From Stenopsyche tienmushanensis (lineage: Eukaryota > Arthropoda > Insecta > Trichoptera > Stenopsychidae), in NCBI GenBank assembly GCA_008973525.1, contig WACJ01000306.1:1-64000 (forward strand): DNA of 64,000 nucleotides. Reading direction: 5' to 3'. The notes under the pieces were generated by a model that did no database searches, had not been told where the DNA came from, and saw nothing but the letters and a program-made list of their open reading frames with translations. The stretch's first letter is position 1, and the number at the start of each line of letters is the position of its first letter. This document shows, in pieces, positions 50,260 through 60,871 of the stretch. A program made the translations under genes and the position numbers.

Positions 50260-50376
50260 TTAATAAACTTGGAAGAAAGAAAAATGGTTAGAAAAACATC
50301 GACTCTGTACAAAATATTTTATCTTCCAGTCTTCCAGAAGACTCAGCTGCGAGACTTCAATGACGAACCCTTTTCT

Positions 50377-50407
50377 ATCGCTATCATTATATTATAATGA
50401 TAGCGAT
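50377..50407. repeat. Perfect 31-nt palindrome
   Basis: ATCGCTATCATTATA, then one T, then the exact reverse complement. It can fold to a 15-bp stem with almost no loop and lies 73 bp before a second perfect hairpin. Confidence 0.85.
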
Positions 50408-50480
50408 GAAGATTTCAATGAACGTTATTGAAAAATCGATCGCAATTCAATAATTTATTATCGCCATTTCCTGGTCAAAT

Positions 50481-50517
50481 ATAATTTTATCCAGAATATT
50501 TTTCTGGATAAAATTAT
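50481..50517. repeat. Perfect 16-bp-stem hairpin
   Basis: ATAATTTTATCCAGAA and its exact reverse complement, separated by TATTT. No flanking terminal repeats or target duplication were noticed. Confidence 0.85.
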
Positions 50518-52188
50518 CGGTTCAAATGTAAATGTGTGAAGTATTCATTGATATATTTGTATGTATATATATCACTTCCACACACGCGGTAAATTGTTTC
50601 GTAGAAAAATAAATAACCACAGTTACGATCCGGAAAAAAGGGAAAAACGAACCCTTTGCCCTATTGCTTTCCCCGAAAAAGAACCACACTCGTTTTTCTA
50701 TTCCACTTATCTCACCTACAGTTTATTATTGTTATTGATTTATGTATTATTGCATTACAACACGGCGGATAGAAAAGGTTCCCTTTTTCTCATTTCATGG
50801 ATGCCCGGAACACGATGATATCTCAAAGATTACCCCCTCAGAGAGAGCCTAATGCATAATTTATATCGCATTTCTGCACCTCGCTAAAATAATTATAATT
50901 TGATCAATCAATCCGGAAAAAATGTAGACATCGAATTTTGACGCAGTGCCCCCCCATCGATGGTCCACACTTGAACCTTTTTCCACAGGGCGGTATTTAA
51001 AATGTACACTCCTCCTGTGTACTCCATTCAGCCTTCACAACAATGTCAACTTGTATATGAAAGGTCGTTAATCATCTGAAAAAAAATGTTGGCCAAAGTT
51101 ATTCATGAAAAAAGTTCGAAAGGCGAAAAGTTTAGCTTTATCAATGGTTAATGATCTGGTATTAATGTGCCATTAATCGATTCCGGATATTTTTTGTCAG
51201 ATATTAACGCCTTTTTGAACACAATATGACACCGAGACTCAAGTCATCTGTTAACCTTTCAACTGGGTCTCATTACCGCCCCGGAACGTACTAGGCGTCA
51301 ACCCTTATGAACATTCAAATAAAAAGCTCGTCTTTGAACATGAGGTGGAATTTAAATACTGTACAACCTCTAAATAGCCCAATATTTTACCTGTAAATCT
51401 GAAAGTTTACCAAAGAACCTATCGGGCGGAAGTCATCACTCGTTTTGCATTTCCAGTACATTGAGCGAAATAAAGATTATCTTAATATGCTTATATAATA
51501 GTTGAAGTTTGCGAATATAAACATACGAAAACTTTCAAGAACATTATTCATGAAGCCACTCACCCCCCAAGACTATACATAATGGCACATTTCATACATA
51601 AATCTGTAAATAGTATTTCAGCATTAATCTATTTAAAATCTCGTTGAATTATTCATCGTTTGTTTTATCCAAAATATGCACGTCGAACTTAATTAAGACG
51701 AGCATATTTATATGATTTTAACGGTTATAGCGAGCAATCTTATGTAAAATGTAGATCATTTCCTGAGATCATTTGTCTGACATTTTATAAAATGTCAATA
51801 AATCCACAACATTTTATAGAATGTATAATTTACATTTTTCAGATTTATTATTCACCACCCTGTTAATAATATGTATTTTGATTAATTCAAAATATTGCTA
51901 CATCGAGTTTCGATCTTAATAATTAATCTATGTGGCTCACTTCTTGCCCGTTATAACCGAAATATATTGAATGTGTATGTATTAAACGGTTCGATTGATA
52001 TACACTTGGGTCTGCTTTTATGCGATTTTGAAGTTATGCGTTTTTCAAAAAAGAAATGCAAAAAAAGACGATTTTAACACAGGAGGATGACGAATAAATG
52101 TATGCTAACTAATAATGATAATTTTTACGATTATAATGTAAAATAAAGCAATTCTAAGATAAATATGTACAATCAAACCACTTTTGTA
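50518..52188. other. Intergenic; short GTGCG-family scraps
   Basis: No gene. The segment 52018-52070 (TATGCGATTTTGAAGTTATGCG) is a scrap of the GTGCG repeat. The 50560-51450 part is less AT-rich and unassigned. Confidence 0.4.
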
Positions 52189-53042
52189 AGACTTTTTTGT
52201 GCGATTTCGAAGTTATGCGTTTTTTAAAGCATTTTTTTTTTCTTTTTTTTTAATCGAGATATTTTGGTTTCAACTTTTAAAACTACATTCTCTAAAGGAA
52301 TTTCCAAAATTTGAACTACTTACGGAGTTTTTCTCGAAACTACTTTTTTCAACACGGTTGACATCATATCTTTATTATTTTATATTAATTAATTTACTTC
52401 AAACTGGGTACGAATCTTTTCTATATAACCCTCTATTATTCCTACCAGTTTTAAGTCAAAATTTAATTTTAACTATTTAAAAAAAATAAAACTGACAAAA
52501 AAAAATTTTTTTAAGCAGTCGCCATTTTGTGATTTATTTTTTGAGTTATGGACTATAGTAACATCTTTATTGATTATGAATTATATTGTTTAAAAGATGA
52601 ATGATGACATTGACACTGGGTATACTATAATATTTCTTCCGAAGAAGAGAGCAATTTTGAGTCATATCGAAAATCGCAACGAAAATTATCATAAAGCGAT
52701 TATAGTTTGTAATTTAAATAATTAGTATTTCTCTAGTGGATGTCTGGCATTTCAGATGCCAGATGTCAGACATCCTTAAAATTTTAACAATTATGCAAAA
52801 CGTCCTTTAAATGTTACCGAAAATCGTATTTTTAATTAATTTAATTAATTGCCTTCTTGTTTTCCTGTTTTTTTATTAACTTTTTTTATGCGATTTTGGA
52901 TATATTTTATATAGGTGTTTCAAAGTTATGCGGTTTTTAAAATTCATAGAACGCATCTTCACGTTTTCTATGTAAGTCATAGCTTTTTTGTGCGATTTTC
53001 CGTTAAACGCATCTACCGCACAAAAAAGGTTTACGTGTATTG
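52189..53042 (+). repeat. GTGCG repeat family, longest copy E
   Basis: It runs from AGACTTTTTTGTGCGATTTCG to CCGCACAAAAAAGGTTTACG, about 850 bp, opposite in orientation to 47602-48135. It contains the CTTTTTTCAACACGGTTGACATC block shared with 9880 and the inverse of 55710-55750. A strong internal hairpin lies at 52737-52777. There is no coding capacity. Confidence 0.7.
52737..52777. repeat. Nested hairpin inside repeat copy E
   Basis: GGATGTCT...AGACATCC encloses TCTGGCAT-TTCAG-ATGCCAGA, so two arms can pair in register or alternately. This segment is absent from copy D, so it was either gained in E or lost from D. Confidence 0.7.
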
Positions 53043-55108
53043 TGTTTTTATTTATATGATTTTTTTATCCGAATTTCAAAAATAATGCAACCTATCCCTC
53101 GGTTTCCTATGTAGCTCAAGTCTTTTTTATGCGATTTTTTTATATGCGACTTGCGATGCGAATTGTTTTAATTTATACAGGATGATTTCATAAATATATA
53201 ACACAACACTCGATAAGTTCGAAGGATTTTTTCACATTAATTTTTTTTTCTTCGTTTGGGTTCGTTTTTTCGAAATTTCTTAACAATTAAAAAAATGTCG
53301 ATTAATATTCAATTGTTTTAAAAATATATTTTAGAATCCACTTGCAGATATTTTGGTCGTTTCGTAATGAGCACTCACGTTATATTACACTATGAAATAT
53401 CGTCCATCGCACTGTTCACTGATAAATTTCCATTTTGTTCGCTTGGAATGGAGAGGATCCAATAATACCGGGGCTTAATTTTAAGGTATTAGCTTCAATT
53501 GACACATTTGATTCAAATTAATGACGGTCACCATTAGGTAATTTCAATTAACATCTCTATTTTACGACAAGTTTCGCTTACATTGTCAAATAAATGGAAA
53601 ATTTAAGGGACGACAGATGCGTTTCGATATCAAAAATTTGTCGCCCTATAAATAATCTTAATTGGAATTAAGGACATTTGAGAAATATCGCTGCATTTAT
53701 GAAACTTTATTAGATTGTAGGAAGTATCATCTATAAGTTTAATTAATGGAGCAAAATTTAAAAACTCTTCACACCGACTTTATCCGAATAATAACCAATA
53801 ATAATGGCTGAGAGAAGTTATTATGTTTGTACTAAGCAAATTTCAAATTAACGTAGCAAACAGGAGGACTATTGCTAATGTATTATCAAACATCCCCTGC
53901 GATGGAGATATATCCCTGTTAGGTTAGTGGAGGCATTAGTCATATAACGCCATTGTCAATAATACTATATAAGCTTTATATAGTGAGCCATTCATTTTAA
54001 CGAATATGCTCATAAAATATTTACCGTTTTAAATTTAAAACATGCTCTATGTTATATTTTAGAATTTAAAAAAACCGCATCAAAATAAATAACATCCCCA
54101 TCTTCTCTTGCTTATTGATTTTCCATTATAAGGCCAATATATAATACCATGCCGTAAGCTATTATAGTAAATAAACTGGAGAATTTGCATTGATTAATAT
54201 TCAAACCGTCCTTTTGTAGTATTTTTTTAGAATCATTTATTTATATGATTTGTGTACTTGATAGCATCTGAAGGAAACGAGTGATACTCCGCTGTACATG
54301 TCCATGACTTCCAGATTGGATTTCTTGTTTAGTTATATATTATAATACATTTATCTTTTCCTACTCCTGAATTCAACCCATTATACATTCAATGTATTCA
54401 ATATTAATAGATTGATTACAAATTTTTGAAAACAAAATGACCCCATGGTGTGGTTCTTATCTTTTATCAAGAGCTTCATATCGGTGATGTATATCTACGG
54501 TTAAAGTGTTAATTTTCCAAGTGCTTACATCATCAAAAAATGAACATTAAGAGTTCTTCTAAAGCGGAAGCAGCTTGGCAAATGTTTACCAGGAGAAGAC
54601 AAGAACATGCGAGATGATAGCGTACTGAGGAGCATCCTCCATATTTATACAGACGGTCCGTTGAGATTATTCCTCGTTGAAGATAAGAGGCAAGAAGGAC
54701 AGAACAATGCAAGATTTGGCGACGTGTATCATCTAACATCTCTCATGCATCCAAACACAATGAGAGCAACTCCATCGTGATAGTTTCTCTATCTTAACGA
54801 GCGGATGCTGCGGCAACATTGACAATATTATTTGCCGAGGGACCCGGCTGTATTATATTATTATGTACAGGGGAACTCCTAGCTTCTGGGAATAGGATTG
54901 TATATAGAAATCACATAAATCGAACGTTTGCTATATATTTAAATTTACCTACAATAGAAAAATTCGTAGGGAATGCTGCATATCTGGAATACGAGTATAT
55001 TTGGATGGCAATACTTATACATCAACCACACAATAATACCAAAACTAAACTATGTATTATTAGAAAACAATAATAATTTTCAAGGATAAAAAAGAAAATG
55101 CTTTGAGA
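53043..55108. other. Intergenic, no supported gene
   Basis: A scrap of the GTGCG family lies near 53120-53160. Two uninterrupted frames (54533-54739 minus, 54819-55073 plus) have no recognisable domain and are probably chance. Confidence 0.4.
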
Positions 55109-55147
55109 ATAAATACTTTCTTCATTTGTGATGAAGAAAGTATTTAT
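55109..55147. repeat. Perfect 17-bp-stem hairpin
   Basis: ATAAATACTTTCTTCAT and its exact reverse complement, separated by TTGTG. This is the longest perfect stem noticed in the window. Confidence 0.85.
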
Positions 55148-55254
55148 GACAAAAATGCTACTTCAGACAACGACAGTTGAAATAAGGAAAAGGTGTCTTG
55201 CGTACATATAAAACAAAGGTGACCAACCATAATTCATTAAAGAGGTATTCTAGT

Positions 55255-55935
55255 CTAAAGGCACAATTTTTTTTTTCAAGTTAAATAATAAAAAAAAAAC
55301 AAAAAGTATTTTTAATAAACATTTTTTACCAGGTGTTTATTGAAATTTTCGGAATATACAAAAAATTAAAAAAGAAGATAAAAATTAAATGAAAAAAGTT
55401 ATAGTCTGGTAGAGTGTAAAAGGTAAAAAATAGTGTCTCCTGGTTGACACAATTTTAACCCTTCTAGTTTTTTTAAATTAAAAAAGATTCTTAATTAGTA
55501 AAAATGTTGCTATAGTTACTACTTCAAAAAAATGTATTTTCACTAAATGGCTACTGTTTTAAAAAAAAGTCCTTTTTGGGCTTATTTTTTCACCGTTTTA
55601 ACTTTTTTTAAATGGTTGTAAATCAAATTTTGTTATAAATTTGGTAGGAACCAATAGAAGGTTATATAGATAAGATTTTTACTACATTTGAAGTAAATCA
55701 GTCGATTGAAACTTGAGATATGATGTCAACTGTGCTGAAAAAAGTAGTTTTGAGAAAAACGCGTTTAAAAATTTCATTCTGGTAGGATCAGCATAGTTTT
55801 CGCATCATTAAAATAGCTAATAACTCCATTAATAATTGGAAATTTATTTCAAATATATATTCTTAAAGGTCTAAACTTTGAAAATATACAAAACAAAAAA
55901 ACATTTTTTCAAAATTCTAGACTAGAATACCCCCT
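55255..55935 (-). repeat. Repeat copy F, related to the interior of the GTGCG family
   Basis: Read inverted, it contains CGCGTTTTTCTCAAAACTAC, then CAGTTGACATCATATCTCAAG, then TATATAACCTTCTATTGG. These match 9860-9970 and 52330-52445. It is bordered by ATTCTAGTCT-like sequence on both sides (55248 and inverted at 55917), which may be its own short terminal repeat. Confidence 0.6.
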
Positions 55936-56049
55936 TAACCTTTAAATCTAGTAATAACTGGACTTCGTTTAAGCGTATCCAAACAAGCCTTTCCAATAAA
56001 TTCCAAAGAGAGCTGCTGTCTTTAAAAACCATCCATGCTCCTCTTATCA

Positions 56050-56235
56050 ACATGACTGAAAGCATCCTTCAATATCCTTAGACGTTCCCTCAGGCGATCC
56101 GCTGGGTGAGTATTTTATGGAGACGATATGTATGTGATCCTTTCCCAAAAATAGATTTCAAAGGGGCCCTGATCCTACAGTAGATTGCATGTGGCTGCAA
56201 TATGACGATTCTGCAAGAAATCACCAACTGCTAAG
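56050..56235. repeat. Interspersed repeat shared with 24640-24930
   Basis: Second copy of the unnamed repeat described at 24640. The shared blocks are in the same order and orientation. Confidence 0.5.
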
Positions 56236-57195
56236 TTTCTATTACTGTTGCCATCGATTACGTATACTCAAAAAAATATAAAATATCACAATTCTCACTG
56301 TAAAATATTGTTCAAAATTAACACATAATTTATATTAATCATATACAAATTTAATAACTATACATTTTATATTCAACCCATTGGTACACATACAGATTTA
56401 CAATAAAACAACATTTGAGCAAATCATGTAATATGACGAAGAGATAAATTAATGAGGTAACATGGAATGATGCCTTATTGCTTATATTGATTTAAATCCA
56501 TATGGATGTATATCAATGATTCGTCTTGCAGCAGTTGATAGCTCAATTGGATGATAGCCTTTTTCAAATATCACTTTTCTCCTACACAAAATGTTCCGTA
56601 TTCTGCCAAATAAGCGCCTTCGATCCGACAGTTGTACGCCGCTAAATCCAACAATTTCAACATCTAGACGAAAATGGCGAAACCTCCTCACCCCATCAAG
56701 GTTTCGAATTTATCTCCCATGTTTATTGCTTCTGCGTTGCTTTGTCGTTCATTATGGCGATTGCGTCAATAATTAAATCTCATTTGCAAAATTTTAATCC
56801 GATTTCTTGGCGTTCTCCCGATTGTTGTTAGGCTGAGCACATTACAATTTTACGACTATAAAAGCACTCTTGCTAATTAACGAGAAGGCTTCGAAGTTGT
56901 GTAACACAATAACTTCGTTAAGCTCGGATAACGGTCCGACAAATATAATAAAACCTTGTTTTCTCTGAAGGCTTCATTTGTGAGGGGCTCAACTTGTTTC
57001 TTTTGACATGACCGATTTCTGCGCTGCGAGTAAACATCTCTTCGGAAAACCAAAATATTTTGAATTGCCGCATGAGAATAAATAAATAAATGCTACCCGA
57101 GATTCAGAACCGGAGGAAACAATATCGGTCTGACGAAAGAGTATAAATAGCTGCTGGAAATTTTATGCAATCGGCTGCACATCATGTAAAGCTGT
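56236..57195. other. Intergenic, no supported gene
   Basis: AT-rich then mixed composition. No gene or repeat partner was recognised. Confidence 0.4.
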
Positions 57196-57199
57196 GAAA

Positions 57200-58065
57200 C
57201 AATTGGGGAATCCAATCCCGAGCCAAAATTTCAATCCTGGGATTTCGGAATTGCATCAGACCATCCCGGGATCAGTCCCGGAATCCCGGGACTAGGATTT
57301 TCAATAATTTAAGAAATTACATTGATAAATTTGATAAAAAATGACTAATAAGTCTATTTGTTTAATATAAAAAATATCTTGAAGGCGAAAGAATTTTATT
57401 TATATAAGAAAAGATAAAAATAGATATATAAAATACTAAAAAAATCAAATATTATTTTGAAAATATGCCCGAAGTAACATTAAAGCATCGAGTGTTTCGT
57501 CATTTAGTCTGGGTCTGATTTTGAAAGCCAGGCAACTTGCTGCTGAAAATACACGCTCAGCCTCCACACTCGTTGGAGGTATCGTCATCACATATTTAAA
57601 TGTTAGTTCGAATTGATGACCGCGTGAGCCCCCCCCCATCAATGTAACTGATAAAATTCCTATCTGCTGAGACACGGACTAAAACTCGCAAAATTCCCGA
57701 TTTCCCGACAAATTATTTATTTCCGTCGCTGCAGATAAATACTTATATACTATAATACTTTGATGTGATTCGTAATTATATTGCGGAGGAACATAAAAAA
57801 TCTGAAGTCCGTATCTATTATATTTCATATCGATATCCTCATTATTAGAGTCGAGGTGTAGTAAATACATCACCGGTAGGGAAAGGTTAATATAACAATT
57901 TTAAAACAAATATGTATACATATATTAAACAGTTGATGTCCCTAGGCGTCGCCTAAGCTCGCCAATTAGTAATTACGCCACTGTTTCCGAGCGTCCAGAT
58001 TTCGGTGGAAATGTCTCGATTTAGTAGCCTTCAACGTGCTGGTGGGGTGTACGATTTCTGTTAGA
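57200..58065 (-). mobile_element. hAT-like element fragment with nested TTAA-element end
   Basis: On the minus strand it carries CAGTGGCGTAATTACTAATTGG (57984), then TTAACCTTTCCCTACCGGTGA (57890), then broken coding sequence ending in a hAT dimerisation domain (57445-57675). It closes with TCCCGGGATT-type sequence (57200-57300). The same arrangement without the hATC part is seen at 16870-17400. Confidence 0.6.
57445..57675 (-). pseudogene. hAT transposase C-terminal (hATC) relic
   Basis: Reads YVMTIPPTSVEAERVFSAAS, then KIRPRLNDETLDALMLLRAY, then a stop. The pattern IPxTSxxxERVFSxA followed by K-x-R-x-R-L plus a leucine-rich helix is the hAT C-terminal dimerisation domain. Upstream sequence (ATEINNLSGNREFCEF then a stop) continues the same broken gene. 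The catalytic core and BED zinc finger are not seen. Confidence 0.75.
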
Positions 58066-59750
58066 TAAAAATTCATAAAATCAAAATATTTTCATTAGAT
58101 CGTCTTTCACAAGACTTGCCTTAATTAGATTTATCTAAATTATGAATGTTAGAGACCAATTTGATCGGAATGTGTGAACACAAAAATCCATGTACTCTTA
58201 TCCTTGGAGATGCAAGATTTTTACTACTGGGATATAGCCGTATCCCTGCACGACCGTATCTCTAAGGATATATGTACTTTTGTCTCTGGGGATACAACCG
58301 GATTGCATTCCGATATTATCACTTTATCTCATGCAATTGGCCGAAAAGGCTTTGAGGATTTATGTATATATTGCAGATTTATGGTGGCTCTTGAAACGTA
58401 TCCATAATTATCATTATTCAAAAAACAAACAGCTTGCGAGCTTATTTTCAACCTTTTAATTTAAACAAAGCGATTAAGAAGTACACTTTCCAGATGAAAT
58501 TTATATTTGAAAATATGACTTTACAAATAGATGTAAGATTCATCCTTATCTTCTTTATTCAAATCTCCAACTATTCCCATGCTGCTAATCGAATTTTGCA
58601 ACAAATTTACAACTTCATGCACATATTCCAGGAATCATTGGCCTTTTGCTTGTTCCGCGACGCTCTTATCGCATCGAAAGTTTTATATCGAAGCGTAATA
58701 GCTTTCGTTTCAGTTCGACTGTTACATTAAAGGCTCTTCATCAATTTTCTTTTATCCCGATAAAAATCAATATGGCACACTCCATCCAGCTCTCGGCATC
58801 TTCGCCGGTCTATATTTAGTAATTGTTCTGTTATATTATTCATCCATTTTCCCTGCGGAAGGGCATGTTTCTCTTTCGATATCGGGATTATAAACATTCC
58901 CGAGTTTCAAAGATTTAGACCGGCAAATGAAAATCATGCAAAACTTATCTCGCGTTTTCGCATGGATGCGTTCCTGTTTTAGTAGCGCCATAAATAATAA
59001 ATTGAAGAAGCAGTTTGGAAGGTACGCACTACCACCTTGAGATAAGAAAGCACATAAATATTCCTCGCCATGTTTCAAAATAAATAATCTCGCTTATTGC
59101 TATTACAATCTCAAAACATGGCCTTTTTCAGGGTCGCCTTTGACATTACTACCCATAATGTATATTCACATGTACGCCATTAACAATAAATAAATTTGAT
59201 ATAAATAACATGTTCTCATATAAGATTTTAACAATATTTATTATTATATCATAGGTGACATGTCACAACTTTATCAATCGCCTCAGTATTGTAGTAAAGA
59301 TAATCGATTGCAAATATTTATACTTTCGATCTCCTACATTGGTTGGTACAGTAAATTTACTTGTCAATTCTCTCAATTTACCAACAAAAAAAAAAACATT
59401 AAATAGTTTACAGAAAAATGCATTTCATAATATTGACCGTGAATGATCTATGACTATGACAATATATTCCATTCTTTTGTAGGAAAATTAAATTCATTCT
59501 AGAATATGAGCCATGGAAATAATATGTGACTAAGAAAAAAGAAGAAATCAGAAGAAAATAAAATTTATTTGCTAAAATAAGTTATGAACACTTGGCAATG
59601 ATAAGACCGTCCTATGAATTTTTTCTTCTGATCCAGAAAAATATAATTTGCCATGTCTACAAATATTTATACGCCATCTTGGTAATAAAAGTATTGAGAA
59701 AAAAAGCAGCCAAAATTGTTATATTCAAGACAAATAATTATAGCTATAGC
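58066..59750. other. Intergenic, no supported gene
   Basis: The frames at 58174-58407 and 58836-59078 were not recognised. The 58740-59110 part is less AT-rich and unique within the window. Confidence 0.4.
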
Positions 59751-59754
59751 AAAT

Positions 59755-59910
59755 AAATCTAGTGGTGTCAGATCTGGAGACGTTGCGAGCCACGGAATAA
59801 AGAGTGTACCCAGGCAAAAAAAATCCAATGGTGTCAGGTCTAGAGGCCGTGCGAGCTATGAAATAGGAGTGCCCAGGGGTGCCCACAAAAGAAATCCCAA
59901 TTGTAGGACT
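59755..59910 (-). mobile_element. IS630/Tc1-type relic, 72-bp segment in tandem
   Basis: The stretch GTGGTGTCAGATCTGGAG...CCACGGAATA occurs twice about 72 bp apart (59761 and 59833), and once at 16293. On the minus strand each still resembles the ARxxSRPDTIGFFLPG form of the RSPDLTPLDFFLW transposase segment. Confidence 0.5.
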
Positions 59911-60341
59911 AAGCCCACCTTTGCAAAAATGCAAAAGAAAATGATACTTCAGACAACTACAGTTAAATAAGGAAAAGGTATCATGCGTTCATACGAAACA
60001 GAGGTGGCCAATTTGAACAAATTTTGTAAATAAATTTAATAAAAATATCATAAGAATAAAAAATATTGTCTTAACCTTGTTGAATGATTTGTATAACATG
60101 TAACATATGGTTGGAAATAGTATAATCCAGAGAAATTTTTAAAACTAAACTATAAGTTCAAAATAGTTGTTAGTTTTTCGTTTAGAGAATTTAGAAGTTG
60201 ACATCTTTCATTGGTTTGCACATTTTATGTAATTTTTGAAGTTCAGAAGTAATTTTCTATAAACCAATTGCATAAAATAATTATTTATTTAGATCAAAAA
60301 TACAAAAACAGTTATTTCGTACTATTATAACTACAAATTAA

Positions 60342-60436
60342 CCTGTTAAGCGGGGAAGTTCCTTTTCAATAACGCAACATACAGTGGGTGTGCACATTGT
60401 CGTTAGGACGTATATATACGTCCCGCCCACCTGGCG
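60342..60436 (+). mobile_element. Solo piggyBac-like end, same family as 25559-26277
   Basis: TTAA (60338-60341) is followed by CCTGTTAAGCGGGGAAGTTC and the palindrome GGACGTATATATACGTCC at 60406-60423. It matches the inverted right end at 26180-26277 nearly base for base, then similarity stops after CCACCTGGCG. Confidence 0.75.
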
Positions 60437-60871
60437 TGAATTGTTAAATGTTCTTGAGTTGTATGGTGCATCTGAATTCATCAGATTGATAATAAGCTCA
60501 ATTGATGTTTATTTATTTTCTCTTTATTTCGTAAAATGTTCCTTTTTGATTTTTATAAATATCATTTTTATTTTTCTGTTATTTTTTTTCACTAGCCTTT
60601 TCAAATTACGCATAAATGAGTAGTTTTTTCGGTCAATCCTAAAAGGGAAGTCGATACAAATCCCTATTAAAATATTTTATAAATTGACGGATGAATATTT
60701 TAAGATTTTTAAGATTCAATAGATATATTTAAAATATTATTTGAATTGCGTGTGTTCTAAAAGGGTCAAAATGCAAAATAAACACTGTTAATTGATACTG
60801 GCAAACATTACGCAAACTAACATTGACAGCCGGCAGTTGTCATCTGTCAGTTGTCGTGTGAGCCTCGAGCT
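60437..60871 (+). promoter_or_regulatory. Upstream region of xylulokinase
   Basis: The 435 bp before the first ATG. Positions 60820-60865 hold a short run of CTGTCAGTTGTC-like repeats. No core promoter element can be assigned. Confidence 0.35.

Noticed and set aside
54533..55073. Two frames of 68 and 84 codons
   Set aside because: No recognisable motif, composition like surrounding DNA, no splice or start context worth defending.
58174..58407. 77-codon frame
   Set aside because: No family likeness and no supporting signals; probably chance.
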